Positions 43,172-51,343 of a stretch of DNA of 64,000 nucleotides are shown here, in pieces; the first letter of the stretch is position 1; each line of letters begins with the position of its first letter. Source of the DNA: Streptomyces dysideae. Lineage in GTDB: Bacteria; Actinomycetota; Actinomycetes; Streptomycetales; Streptomycetaceae. The stretch is taken from NCBI RefSeq assembly GCF_001514305.1, contig NZ_KQ949120.1, forward strand, positions 1 through 64,000, given 5' to 3'. The notes below the pieces were generated by a model. The model did no database searches. It was given only the letters and a program-made list of their open reading frames with translations, and was not told the DNA's origin. Both the position numbers and the translations under genes were made by a program.

Positions 43172-43360
43172 GTACCTCTCGTACCGCATCGAACCCCGCC
43201 GCCGATCACAGCTGAACGTCCGCCCCGCCTGGCTGTCTTCCTCTTCCGCCGATACCTGCGTGCCCTCGTCCTGAGTCCTCGTGAGGGGGCCACTCCGCTG
43301 GCCGCCGGCCGACCCGAAGCCGCCCTGGACGAATCCCGCCGCCTCGGCCACCACATCTGA
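43172..43360 (+). CDS. Possible small protein with GTA start, 62 aa
   Basis: An open frame begins at GTA 43172, 6 nt after a perfect AGGAG, and ends at TGA 43360. It reads ITAERPPRLAVFLFRRYLRA then LVLSPREGATPLAAGRPEAA and DESRRLGHHI. The ribosome binding site has no ATG, GTG, TTG or CTG at a usable distance in any frame. The gene would need GTA as a start, or a GTG has mutated. The third-position base pattern fits coding DNA moderately well. Confidence 0.4.
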   Translation, partial: VPLVPHRTPPPITAERPPRLAVFLFRRYLRALVLSPREGATPLAAGRPEAALDESRRLGHHI

Positions 43361-43392
43361 CTCCCACGCCCCGCATCCCGACCAGGAGGCCC

Positions 43393-43782
43393 GTGACCGA
43401 CCACTCTGTTCACCCCGTGAGATTCGCCCAGGAGATAGCCGACCAGATCGGCTGGCTGACCGAACATCTCGCGCTCGCGCCGCCGCGCGAGGCCGCCCAC
43501 ATCCTCGCCACCGTCCTCGACCAGGACGTCGGTGTACTGGGCCGGTTCACCGCTTTGATGGCCACCGGCTCGCAATTCGCCAAGCACCACTCCGAGCGCG
43601 GCATTCTCCCGCCCGAGGTCTGGCTCGCGGTGGGCCGCGCCGCCAACGAACTCCACAGCATCGGCCAAGACCTCGACGAGCACGTCGAACAACTCGACGC
43701 CCTCGCCAACCCCGCCGCCCCGCCCCGGCCGGCAACACCGCCACCGGCCGCTTCAGCGCTCGTCGTCAGACGGCGCCGATGA
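43393..43782 (+). CDS. Hypothetical helical element protein, 129 aa
   Basis: GTG 43393, after AGGAGG. It is helical (RFAQEIADQIGWLTEHLALA, AHILATVLDQDVGVLGRFTA, VGRAANELHSIGQDLDEHVE), with a short Pro/Ala tail ending ALVVRRRR. It is coupled to the DUF317 gene downstream by an ATGA overlap. Function unknown. Confidence 0.65.
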   Translation: MTDHSVHPVRFAQEIADQIGWLTEHLALAPPREAAHILATVLDQDVGVLGRFTALMATGSQFAKHHSERGILPPEVWLAVGRAANELHSIGQDLDEHVEQLDALANPAAPPRPATPPPAASALVVRRRR

Positions 43783-44579
43783 AGAAGCAGTGGACCGGCT
43801 GGGGGCCGGGGCAGCAGCCAGAGCAGCACTACCTCATCCAGCCCCGCCATCTCGCCGGTGGCGGCGACCTGCGGCACGTCACGGAGTTCCTGCGCGCCTC
43901 AGGCTGGAAGGACAAGTCCACCACCGGGGGCCGTCTCGTCTTCGACAGCCCTGACCGTACGGTCCGTGTCGGCTACGACCCGTTCACCCAGCCCGGCGGC
44001 TGGACGGTCTCCGGCAAGCCGACCGCGCAGCAGCACGCGTGGCATGCGACCTTCGGACGACAGGTACCTGTGGAGATCGTCGCCGGGTTCACCGACGCGC
44101 TCACCCAGCCCCGCTCCGCGCACGCGCCCAACGTCTGGGCACCGCTTCAGCAGCAGGGCTGGAGGACCGAACGCGACGGGCAGTTCACCGCGACGAGCCC
44201 GGACGGCGACGCGTTCGTGCAGTTCTACTCCGACGGGGCCGGTCAGGCCCACTGGTTCGCCGGAGCCGGTACCGAGCACGGCCGGAGCTGGGACGCGACG
44301 TTCACGCCGACCACCCCGATGCATCTCATCCAGGCGTTCGCTACCGCTCTGGCCGACCCACGGCCGGTGATGCGTCCGCGCGGGCACGTCCCGCCGTCTA
44401 CCCGGATCCGCACCACCTCCGTCTCCGTGCTGCCCTCCGAGCTCGGAGCCTGGCAGCAGGCCCGGATCACCGCCGCCCGCGCCGCGACCTGGGCGCGCAA
44501 CTCCTGGACTACCGCCCGGCCCCGGCGTACCCCCGCCCCGGGCCCCTACTCCGCAGCGGGCAGCGCACGCCGCCGCTGA
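43779..44579 (+). CDS. DUF317 domain protein
   Basis: 266 aa, ATG 43779 overlapping the upstream stop. It is a canonical DUF317 protein: YLIQPRHLAGGGDLRHVTEF at the first unit, GWTVSGKPTAQQHAWHATFG as its core, and a second unit with VWAPLQQQGWRTERDGQFTA and AHWFAGAGTEHGRSWDATF. The tail is basic and ends SAAGSARRR. Confidence 0.88.
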   Translation: MKKQWTGWGPGQQPEQHYLIQPRHLAGGGDLRHVTEFLRASGWKDKSTTGGRLVFDSPDRTVRVGYDPFTQPGGWTVSGKPTAQQHAWHATFGRQVPVEIVAGFTDALTQPRSAHAPNVWAPLQQQGWRTERDGQFTATSPDGDAFVQFYSDGAGQAHWFAGAGTEHGRSWDATFTPTTPMHLIQAFATALADPRPVMRPRGHVPPSTRIRTTSVSVLPSELGAWQQARITAARAATWARNSWTTARPRRTPAPGPYSAAGSARRR

Positions 44580-44690
44580 TTACACACCGTCGCCATTCGC
44601 ACAGCCGGACCCGATGCCAGCCCGACGGGCGACGCACTCCCACCCGCGGTCTTCCGCCGGGCCCGCTCCCACTCAACCCGAGGACCCTTC

Positions 44691-45056
44691 ATGCCCGACC
44701 ACTTCCCGGACGACGTCACCCCCACCCCCGACGACATCCGCGACGCCGCCGAGACCCTGTCGCAGCTCACGGAGTATCTGCGCACCAACCCCGACCTGCG
44801 CACGGCACTCGCCCTCATGGAGCCGCTGCTCGACGAATACGCCGGCCTTCCCATCCAACTCGGCGACACGCTGCGGGCCTTCGCCCGGGCCCTCACCGAC
44901 AACCCCACCATCCCGCACGGCGCTGCCCCCACCCTCGTCGCCGACCTGCGCAGCGCAGCGTGGGAGCAGACTGGCCACCACAGCCTGCACTACACGCTCG
45001 ACGAACTGCGGGCCATCCTGCGCTCCGAACTCGGCACTGCACAGGGCCGTTCGTGA
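44691..45056 (+). CDS. Hypothetical helical element protein, 121 aa
   Basis: ATG 44691 start. It is acidic and helical (DIRDAAETLSQLTEYLRTNP, ALMEPLLDEYAGLPIQLGDT, SLHYTLDELRAILRSELG). It ends TAQGRS, with no strong basic tail. It overlaps the following truncated DUF317 gene (GTGA). Function unknown. Confidence 0.62.
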   Translation: MPDHFPDDVTPTPDDIRDAAETLSQLTEYLRTNPDLRTALALMEPLLDEYAGLPIQLGDTLRAFARALTDNPTIPHGAAPTLVADLRSAAWEQTGHHSLHYTLDELRAILRSELGTAQGRS

Positions 45057-45256
45057 CGCACGCGGAGCGGCAGCTGACCGAGCACTCCGTCCAGATCTCC
45101 TGGAGCATCCGGCACGACACCAATCCCCGTCACCTGGCTGGAACCGGTGACGCCCGCCGTCGCACGCCCACCGGCACACCGGCCAACGCCGATCAATCCG
45201 AGCGGACTGGCAACGGTCTGGCCCTCTCCATCCCTCTCCCATCCACAGCCCAGTGA
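45053..45256 (+). CDS. Truncated DUF317 remnant, 67 aa
   Basis: GTG 45053 overlaps the upstream TGA, and its own TGA overlaps the next GTG. Residues 12-37 (VQISWSIRHDTNPRHLAGTG) match only the start of a DUF317 unit and then run into unrelated sequence. It looks like a remnant left by duplication next to the complete copy at 45253. Confidence 0.5.
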   Translation: MTHAERQLTEHSVQISWSIRHDTNPRHLAGTGDARRRTPTGTPANADQSERTGNGLALSIPLPSTAQ

Positions 45257-46080
45257 CCCACCCCTACTTCCCCACCCGCGCCAACGAGCCGCACAACACC
45301 ATCTGGTTCGAGACCCGGCCTCGGCACCTGGCCGGACGCGGCGATCCCCGACGCATCACGCAGACGCTGCGCGCCGCCGGGTGGAAGAACGATTCCGACC
45401 CGGACTATCCCCACGTCCTCCTGGCCAGCCCCGACTACCAGCACACCCTGGTCCTGGAACCCGGACCAGAGCCGTACGCAGCATGGTGGCGCATCCGCAG
45501 CGGATCCCAAGAGCGGCGCTGGTACACCGAGTTCGGCGGCAACACCCCTGTCGAGATCCTCGCCTCACTCACCGACGCCCTGCTTCAGCCCGCACCCGAG
45601 ACCACCCCAGACATCTGGCCGACCCTCACCTCGGCGGGCTGGACCTACGAGCGCGACGAGAACGGCAACGAGAGCGCCGCGCATCCGGACGGCATCCTGA
45701 GCCTGCGCCGCTGGACCGTCTCCCCTGCTGAGCGCTTCTTCTGGACCGCGGAAGCCACCCTCTCCACCGGGCTCGGCGGCCTTAACCGGCTGTGGCGCGC
45801 CTCCCTCGACGACAACATGCCGCAGCATCTGATCGCCGCGTTCGCCGCCGCCCTGGCCAGCGACGAGCCCGTGCAGCGCGGCCGTTACGACGTGCCCCAC
45901 TCCCATCTGGTCACCCAGCACCAGCGTGGACCACAGGGCGAACAACTCGCCGCCGCCCACGAGGCACGTCTGAAGGCCGCCCGCACCGCTGCCCGCAAAA
46001 TCCGACGCAGCACCGCCCTGCCGACGCACAGCGGACCAGCTCCCGCCACCGCCTCCCCGGCCACCGTGCGGGGTCGCTGA
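45253..46080 (+). CDS. DUF317 domain protein
   Basis: 275 aa, GTG 45253 (GTGA overlap). The first unit begins IWFETRPRHLAGRGDPRRIT and includes WWRIRSGSQERRWYTEFGG. The second includes IWPTLTSAGWTYERDENGNE and FWTAEATLSTGLG. The tail ends ASPATVRGR. Function unknown. Confidence 0.87.
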   Translation: MTHPYFPTRANEPHNTIWFETRPRHLAGRGDPRRITQTLRAAGWKNDSDPDYPHVLLASPDYQHTLVLEPGPEPYAAWWRIRSGSQERRWYTEFGGNTPVEILASLTDALLQPAPETTPDIWPTLTSAGWTYERDENGNESAAHPDGILSLRRWTVSPAERFFWTAEATLSTGLGGLNRLWRASLDDNMPQHLIAAFAAALASDEPVQRGRYDVPHSHLVTQHQRGPQGEQLAAAHEARLKAARTAARKIRRSTALPTHSGPAPATASPATVRGR

Positions 46081-46148
46081 CCCGGCCAGGCGGCCCGGCC
46101 GCCCGGCTCACCACCCACCCTGCCCTCACACCAGACCCTGCACCCGGA

Positions 46149-46745
46149 ATGCCTTTGATCCCCACCACGCCCACCCCGAACGAGATCCACCAGTTGCAAC
46201 TGGACCAGTTGGACGCCTTCCTGCGCGAGAGCGAACTCATCCTCGAAGCCTGGAACATCTACTCCGACGAACACACCGACCTCGACGGCTGGCCACACGA
46301 CGATGACGCCTACGGTCGGCGAGCCGCCCAGCGCGACGCCGACACAGCCAACGCGTTCGAGGCAGTCCGCGAGCAAGTTCACCAGCTGCTCGCCACGGCC
46401 GAGATCCAGCTCGCCTCCCTGCCCGCCCGCGCGGTGCAGAACCGCTGGGTATGGCAACTGGGCACCCTGCGCGACGCGCTCGACAGGCTCGACGCCCTGC
46501 ATGACGAGGGGCACCAGGCCCTCGACGGCTTGCCTGCCGACGCCCGTCCCGGGACCGAGTTCTTCGACGACGCGCTCGCCATCCACCATGCCGAGGCATG
46601 GAGCTCGCTCGACGACTGGGCCACCCACGGACACGTCATCCGTGACATTCACGCCGCCGCCCGCCACGCGCCCTCGGCCCTGGCCCCGGCGCCGACCACG
46701 ACCGCGGCCTCCGTTCCCGGCCGGCACAGCCCGGCGCGGAGGTGA
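46149..46745 (+). CDS. Hypothetical helical element protein, 198 aa
   Basis: ATG 46149 or TTG 46155 start. Long amphipathic helices (LQLDQLDAFLRESELILEAW, ADTANAFEAVREQVHQLLAT, LRDALDRLDALHDEGHQALD) suggest a coiled-coil bundle. The tail ends GRHSPARR. It immediately precedes the coupling protein gene. Function unknown. Confidence 0.62.
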   Translation: MPLIPTTPTPNEIHQLQLDQLDAFLRESELILEAWNIYSDEHTDLDGWPHDDDAYGRRAAQRDADTANAFEAVREQVHQLLATAEIQLASLPARAVQNRWVWQLGTLRDALDRLDALHDEGHQALDGLPADARPGTEFFDDALAIHHAEAWSSLDDWATHGHVIRDIHAAARHAPSALAPAPTTTAASVPGRHSPARR

Positions 46746-46868
46746 CGGTGTCCGGCATCGCCCCGTCACGTACGTCGCCCCGCGCCACCTCGCCGACGCG
46801 GGGCGACAGCGGCCGCGTCCTCGCTCACCGCGCGAGCCCCCTCGACTCCCCATCACAGGAACCGCACC

Positions 46869-48656
46869 CTGTCCGATAACTCCGCCAACAGCACCGACGG
46901 CTACGACATCGTCCTCCGGCTCCTCCTGGCAGTCCTCGCCGTCTTCGTTCCCCTCTCCCACCTCGCCTGGCTGTCCGGCAACGTCACCGCCTACCTCACT
47001 GAGGGTGCCTGGGCTCCCTACCAGCCGACCGCTGCCCTGCTCCACCCCGACCAGCTCTGGCCCAAGGCCGGAGAAACGTCCCTGCTCATCGGGGCCCGCA
47101 TCGTCCCGACTGTCGTCCTCCTCGCGCTCGGTGCCACGGCCGGAGCCCTGTGGGCCCGCCACAAGAACCGCAGCGGCGGCCGGAAGAAGATCAACGGAAT
47201 GGCCAAACCGCGGGACATCGAGCCGCTCATGGCCAAAGCGATCACCGCCAAGGCCCGCTCCCTGCGCCCAAGTCTCAAGAACGCCAAACACGTTGAAGCC
47301 CGGGACACGGGCATCCTCCTCGGCAACCTTCAGGGGACCCGTCATGAGGTGCGCATGGGGTACGAGGACGTCGCCGTCGCCATCATGGCGCCGCGCTCCG
47401 GCAAGACCACCAGCCTCGCCATCCCCTCCATCCTCAACGCCCCCGGCCCGGTGCTCCTGACCTCGAACAAGGCCGCAGGCGACGCCTTCACCGCCACATA
47501 CGACGCCCGCGCGAGCGTAGGGCAGGTGTGGGCCATGGACCCACAGCAGATCGCGCACACTGCCCGCGAGATGTGGTGGAACCCCCTTGCCGACGCCAAG
47601 ACCCTCGACGGAGCGGGCAGACTGGCCGGCCACTTCCTCGCCGCCTCGGTGGACGCCTCCCAACAGGGCGACTTCTGGTCCAAGGCTGGCAGCAACATCC
47701 TGTCGCAGCTGTTCCTCGCCGCAGCGCTCGACGACCGCGCGATCACGGACGTCATGCAGTGGCTGGCCTTCCCCGCTGACCGCACACCGCTGGACATCCT
47801 CCGGGACCACGGTTTCACTGCCGTCGCCGCGCAGCTCAAAGGCACCGTGGAAGGCCCGCCCGAGACTCGCGACGGCATCTACGAAACCGCCCGCCAGTAC
47901 GCCGCCGCGCTGCTCAACAGCGAGATCGCCGCATGGGTCACACCACAGAAGGATGTCCCCGAGTTCCGGCCGACGGAGTTCGTCACCTCCACCGACACGC
48001 TCTACCTGCTCTCGAAGGACGGCGGAGGAGGAGCCTCAGCGTTGATCGCCGCATGTGCGGACTCCGTGATGCGGGCCGCGACTGCTCAGGCCGAACGCGC
48101 CGGCGGACGGCTCGACCCGCCGATGCTCGCGATCCTCGACGAGGCCGCCAACGTCTGCAAGATCAGCGACCTGCCCGACCTGTACTCCCACCTCGGCAGC
48201 CGAGGCATCATCCCGATCACCATCCTCCAGTCTTACCGCCAGGGCCAGAAAGTCTGGGGCGACGCGGGCATGGACGCCATGTGGTCCGCCTCCACCGTCA
48301 AGGTCATCGGCTCCGGCATCGACGACCCTGACTTCGCCGACAAGCTGAGTCGGCTGATCGGCGACCACGACGTCGAGACCACCTCCACCTCCCACTCCGA
48401 GTCCGGCAAGTCCACCTCCGTATCGATGCGACAGGAGCGGATCCTGCCCGCCGACGCGATCCGCGCCCTGCCCAAGGGCACCGCGCTGTGCTTCGCCACC
48501 GGCATGCGCGCCGCGATGCTCGACCTGCGCCCCTGGTACCTCGAGCCCGGCGCCGACGAGCTATCAGCCGCCTCCGCCCGCGCCTCAAAGGCCATCACCG
48601 CCCGCGCCGTAGCCAAGGCAGCGCCGAATCAGAGCGACTACCGGCCCGCGGCCTAG
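46869..48656 (+). CDS. VirD4/TraD-like conjugative coupling ATPase, CTG start
   Basis: 595 aa from CTG 46869, 8 nt after AGGA. This start restores two N-terminal membrane helices (IVLRLLLAVLAVFVPLSHLA and ARIVPTVVLLALGATAGALW) that a start at ATG 47199 would remove, and VirD4 proteins need them. The ATPase core has Walker A MAPRSGKTTSLAIP (Lys179), Walker B LAILDEAANV (Asp424, Glu425) and a TraM/TraG-like C-terminus (IPITILQSYRQGQKVWGDAG). It delivers DNA-protein substrates to the type IV channel. No Arg tail. Confidence 0.9.
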   Translation: MSDNSANSTDGYDIVLRLLLAVLAVFVPLSHLAWLSGNVTAYLTEGAWAPYQPTAALLHPDQLWPKAGETSLLIGARIVPTVVLLALGATAGALWARHKNRSGGRKKINGMAKPRDIEPLMAKAITAKARSLRPSLKNAKHVEARDTGILLGNLQGTRHEVRMGYEDVAVAIMAPRSGKTTSLAIPSILNAPGPVLLTSNKAAGDAFTATYDARASVGQVWAMDPQQIAHTAREMWWNPLADAKTLDGAGRLAGHFLAASVDASQQGDFWSKAGSNILSQLFLAAALDDRAITDVMQWLAFPADRTPLDILRDHGFTAVAAQLKGTVEGPPETRDGIYETARQYAAALLNSEIAAWVTPQKDVPEFRPTEFVTSTDTLYLLSKDGGGGASALIAACADSVMRAATAQAERAGGRLDPPMLAILDEAANVCKISDLPDLYSHLGSRGIIPITILQSYRQGQKVWGDAGMDAMWSASTVKVIGSGIDDPDFADKLSRLIGDHDVETTSTSHSESGKSTSVSMRQERILPADAIRALPKGTALCFATGMRAAMLDLRPWYLEPGADELSAASARASKAITARAVAKAAPNQSDYRPAA

Positions 48657-48705
48657 GAACGGCGACCCGGTCCTGAGCGCCCTGATCAAGCGAGGACTCG
48701 TCGCG

Positions 48706-48861
48706 GTGGACACCACGACACTTTTGCACCCGGGCCAGCGCCTCCGCGTCACCGCCGAAGGCCATCGCGCCCTCGCCCATCACAAGCCCACCACGGCCCC
48801 CACCCGAACAGCGGCGGTGACGCCACCAGCAGCGCAGCAGGCCGCGGGACGTACGCGATGA
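48706..48861 (+). CDS. Small winged-helix remnant
   Basis: The frame is coding-like from about 48673 (SALIKRGLVAVDTTTLLHPG, then the wing RLRVTAEGHRALAHH) to TGA 48861. The first usable start is GTG 48706, which leaves only the end of a winged helix; the earlier part runs directly out of the VirD4 stop region. It resembles the N-terminal domain of the next gene, with which it overlaps (ATGA). It is probably a truncated duplicate. The tail ends QQAAGRTR. Confidence 0.4.
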   Translation: MDTTTLLHPGQRLRVTAEGHRALAHHKPTTAPTRTAAVTPPAAQQAAGRTR

Positions 48862-50447
48862 CCAGCACCGACCCACCTGGCCCGCCATCTCCTTCCACCG
48901 GGCACAGCGACACCCAACCCTGCGGTCCTGCCGAACCGCCCTTCTCCGCCGCCGAGCTGTCCGCCATCGCACGCCGTATGACGTGGCAGCAGCGCGCCGC
49001 CCTACGGGTCCTCGCCCGGACACCCAGTCGAGTCCGGCAGCGGAACAACGGCTCGCCGTACGTGGACACCCAGACCTCATCACACATCGCGATCACCACG
49101 TGGCACGCCCTGGAACGCAAGGGCCTGGCCTACCGCGACGCAACCGCCCACCCCGCATCCCTCATCGGTCAACGCCTGGCACTGACTCCCAAGGGACTGG
49201 CCGTCCTCAACCACCTCGCCCAGGCCACCTTCCCTCCCTCGGCGACCCAACTCTGGCCACCCACTCCGCCGCGTCATTTCCGCACACCCCAGCGCCCACA
49301 ACGCCCGCGCACCCCACGCCCGGCGCAGCGGCTGACCACCCGCGCCCCACGAGGCCCGCTCCTCGCCATCCGCCCGCCCGCTCACGCGGCCAGCCGACAT
49401 CCAGGCCGAACAGCTTCCACCAGCGCCGAGTGGGCGGGGCACGGCGGCGGCCCTCAACTGATCCCCCTCCGGAGTTCCTCTGTGCTCAATCTGCCCTATG
49501 CCACCGAGGTGTTGTCGGTCCCCACCGCTGACGGCACTGCACTGTCCGTCTACCGCGACACCCCAGCCCGCCCGCAGCCCGACGGCGCGACGATCGTGCT
49601 GGTGCACGGCGCGTCGGTCACCGCCGACCTGTGGCGCCTCCACACCCGGCACCTGACCAGCCTGGGCTTCAACGTGCTGCGCTACGACCAGCGCGCGCAC
49701 GGCCGCACCCCGCGCGGTCAAGCACCGCTGACCATCGAGCAGCTCGCCGACGACCTGCACCACATCCTGCGCGCCCTCACCCCCACCGGGCCGCTGGTGC
49801 TCGCCGGCCACTCCCTGGGCGCGCTCGTTCTCCAGGAACTTGCCGCCCTGCACCCCCAGCTCCTGCCACGGATCCGGGGCATGGTACTGCTGTCGGCCAC
49901 CGCCCACGGCGCGAGCGTTATGCCCGGCCACAGCCCGCGCGCCCTCCTTCTGGCCACTGGACGCAGCCTGTTCGCTCTGACCTGCACCCACGCGCCCCAG
50001 GCGGTGGACCGGGTGCGACGCCTGCTGCCCGACACTCACCCCTACACCCTCACACCCCGCCCCGGCACCGGACCGGACGACAGACCGCTGCCGTGCCGCC
50101 ACGGCGTACGTCACACCACCACCGCGGATCTCGCCGCGCTCTGGCAGTCCCTGCGCCGCTACCGGGCACGGCACTTGCCCGTGCTGGAGCAGCTCGGCGG
50201 GCGTCTGCTGCTGATGGCCGGCGCGGAGGACCGGCACATCCCCGCCGCCCACACCGCGCAGCTGGCCGACCGACTGTGCGGCGCCCGCCTGGAGATCCTT
50301 CCGCGCACCTCGCACGCCCTGCCCATCCGCCACCCAGCACTCATCAGCGCCCGCATCGCACACCTTGCCACCGGGCCGCACTCTGAGTCTCACTTCCCGA
50401 AGGACCCGCCATTTCCGAACTCTCAGCTTTTCGAGCAATTTCACTAG
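48858..50447 (+). CDS. Winged-helix segment fused to alpha/beta hydrolase
   Basis: 529 aa. Residues 25-115 look like a winged helix (MTWQQRAALRVLARTPSRVR, AITTWHALERKGLAYRD, LALTPKGLAVLNHLA). From residue 209 (VLNLPYATEVLSVPTADGTA) a complete alpha/beta hydrolase follows: oxyanion-side VLVHGASVTADLW, nucleophile LAGHSLGALV, acid GAEDRHIP and base TSHALP. GTG 49482 has its own GGAG and may start a separate 321-aa hydrolase, so this can be one fused protein or two genes in one frame. The substrate is unknown. The end overlaps the next gene by 37 nt. Confidence 0.78.
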   Translation: MTSTDPPGPPSPSTGHSDTQPCGPAEPPFSAAELSAIARRMTWQQRAALRVLARTPSRVRQRNNGSPYVDTQTSSHIAITTWHALERKGLAYRDATAHPASLIGQRLALTPKGLAVLNHLAQATFPPSATQLWPPTPPRHFRTPQRPQRPRTPRPAQRLTTRAPRGPLLAIRPPAHAASRHPGRTASTSAEWAGHGGGPQLIPLRSSSVLNLPYATEVLSVPTADGTALSVYRDTPARPQPDGATIVLVHGASVTADLWRLHTRHLTSLGFNVLRYDQRAHGRTPRGQAPLTIEQLADDLHHILRALTPTGPLVLAGHSLGALVLQELAALHPQLLPRIRGMVLLSATAHGASVMPGHSPRALLLATGRSLFALTCTHAPQAVDRVRRLLPDTHPYTLTPRPGTGPDDRPLPCRHGVRHTTTADLAALWQSLRRYRARHLPVLEQLGGRLLLMAGAEDRHIPAAHTAQLADRLCGARLEILPRTSHALPIRHPALISARIAHLATGPHSESHFPKDPPFPNSQLFEQFH

Positions 50448-51343
50448 GCGCCGGGATTCAGTCCAGCGCTATGCTCGCCCTGTCAGCCGAAGGCATTCTC
50501 CCGAAGGTCGACTACGCGATTTTCGCCGACACAGGATGGGAACCCAAGGCCGTCTATGCCCACCTGGACCGCCTGGAACGCGAGATAGCCGAACCCGCAG
50601 GCATACCCGTTCTGCGTGTCTCCTCGGGAAACATTCGCAAGGACGCCCTGGACCCAGAACACCGCTTTGCGTCCATGCCGCTCTACGTCCTCAACAAGGA
50701 TGGCAGACCCGGTATGACCAGGCGCCAATGTACAGGGGAATACAAAATAAAGCCGATCAAGAAGAAGGTGCGGGAACTCCTCGGCTACCCCTATCCGGCA
50801 CGCATTCCCAAGGGCGTATTCGTCGAGCAGTGGGTGGGTATTTCCACCGATGAATTCCATCGGGCCAAGGACGCCGATGTGAAGTACATGCGCAACCGGC
50901 ATCCGCTCATCGACATGGGCTGGTCGCGATCCGACTGCGTGCGCTACCTGACCTCGCTCGGACTGGCCGACACGCCGAAGTCGAGCTGCCTCGGTTGCCC
51001 ATTCCACGGAAACGCCCAATGGCGGCATATCCGCGACAACTCTCCTGAGGAATGGCAGGACGTGGTGGAGTTCGATGCGGCCATCCGAATGGGGAACGCC
51101 CGCGCCAACGCCACCGGCAACAGGCTGCTCGGTGAGGCGTTTCTCCACCGCTCCCGCGTCCCTCTCAGCGAAGCCCCGATCGACCACGTCACCGCCGCCG
51201 AGTGGGCGGCGATGCAGCAGGAACTCACCGACACCGGACCGGACCTTGAGGAACTGGAGCAGGGCGTCATCGACGGCTGTTCCCCGTGGGCCTGCCGCGG
51301 TGAAGTCGAACCGGTGCAGGACGACTTCGGACTGGCCTCTTGA
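50411..51343 (+). CDS. PAPS-reductase-like (adenine alpha-hydrolase fold) protein, ATT start
   Basis: About 310 aa. The conserved N-terminus RAISLGAGIQSSAMLALSAE (PP-loop variant) lies upstream of the first ATG (50471). The only start consistent with an in-frame stop just before and a ribosome binding site (AAGGA, 6 nt) is ATT 50411. Other family parts are IFADTGWEPKAVYAHLDRLE, TRRQCTGEYKIKPIKK and a SSCLGCPFHG cysteine pair. The family includes sulfur-transfer and DNA-sulfur enzymes, but no Dnd partners are present. It is coupled to the C5-methyltransferase by a TTGA overlap. Confidence 0.8.
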   Translation: MSELSAFRAISLGAGIQSSAMLALSAEGILPKVDYAIFADTGWEPKAVYAHLDRLEREIAEPAGIPVLRVSSGNIRKDALDPEHRFASMPLYVLNKDGRPGMTRRQCTGEYKIKPIKKKVRELLGYPYPARIPKGVFVEQWVGISTDEFHRAKDADVKYMRNRHPLIDMGWSRSDCVRYLTSLGLADTPKSSCLGCPFHGNAQWRHIRDNSPEEWQDVVEFDAAIRMGNARANATGNRLLGEAFLHRSRVPLSEAPIDHVTAAEWAAMQQELTDTGPDLEELEQGVIDGCSPWACRGEVEPVQDDFGLAS

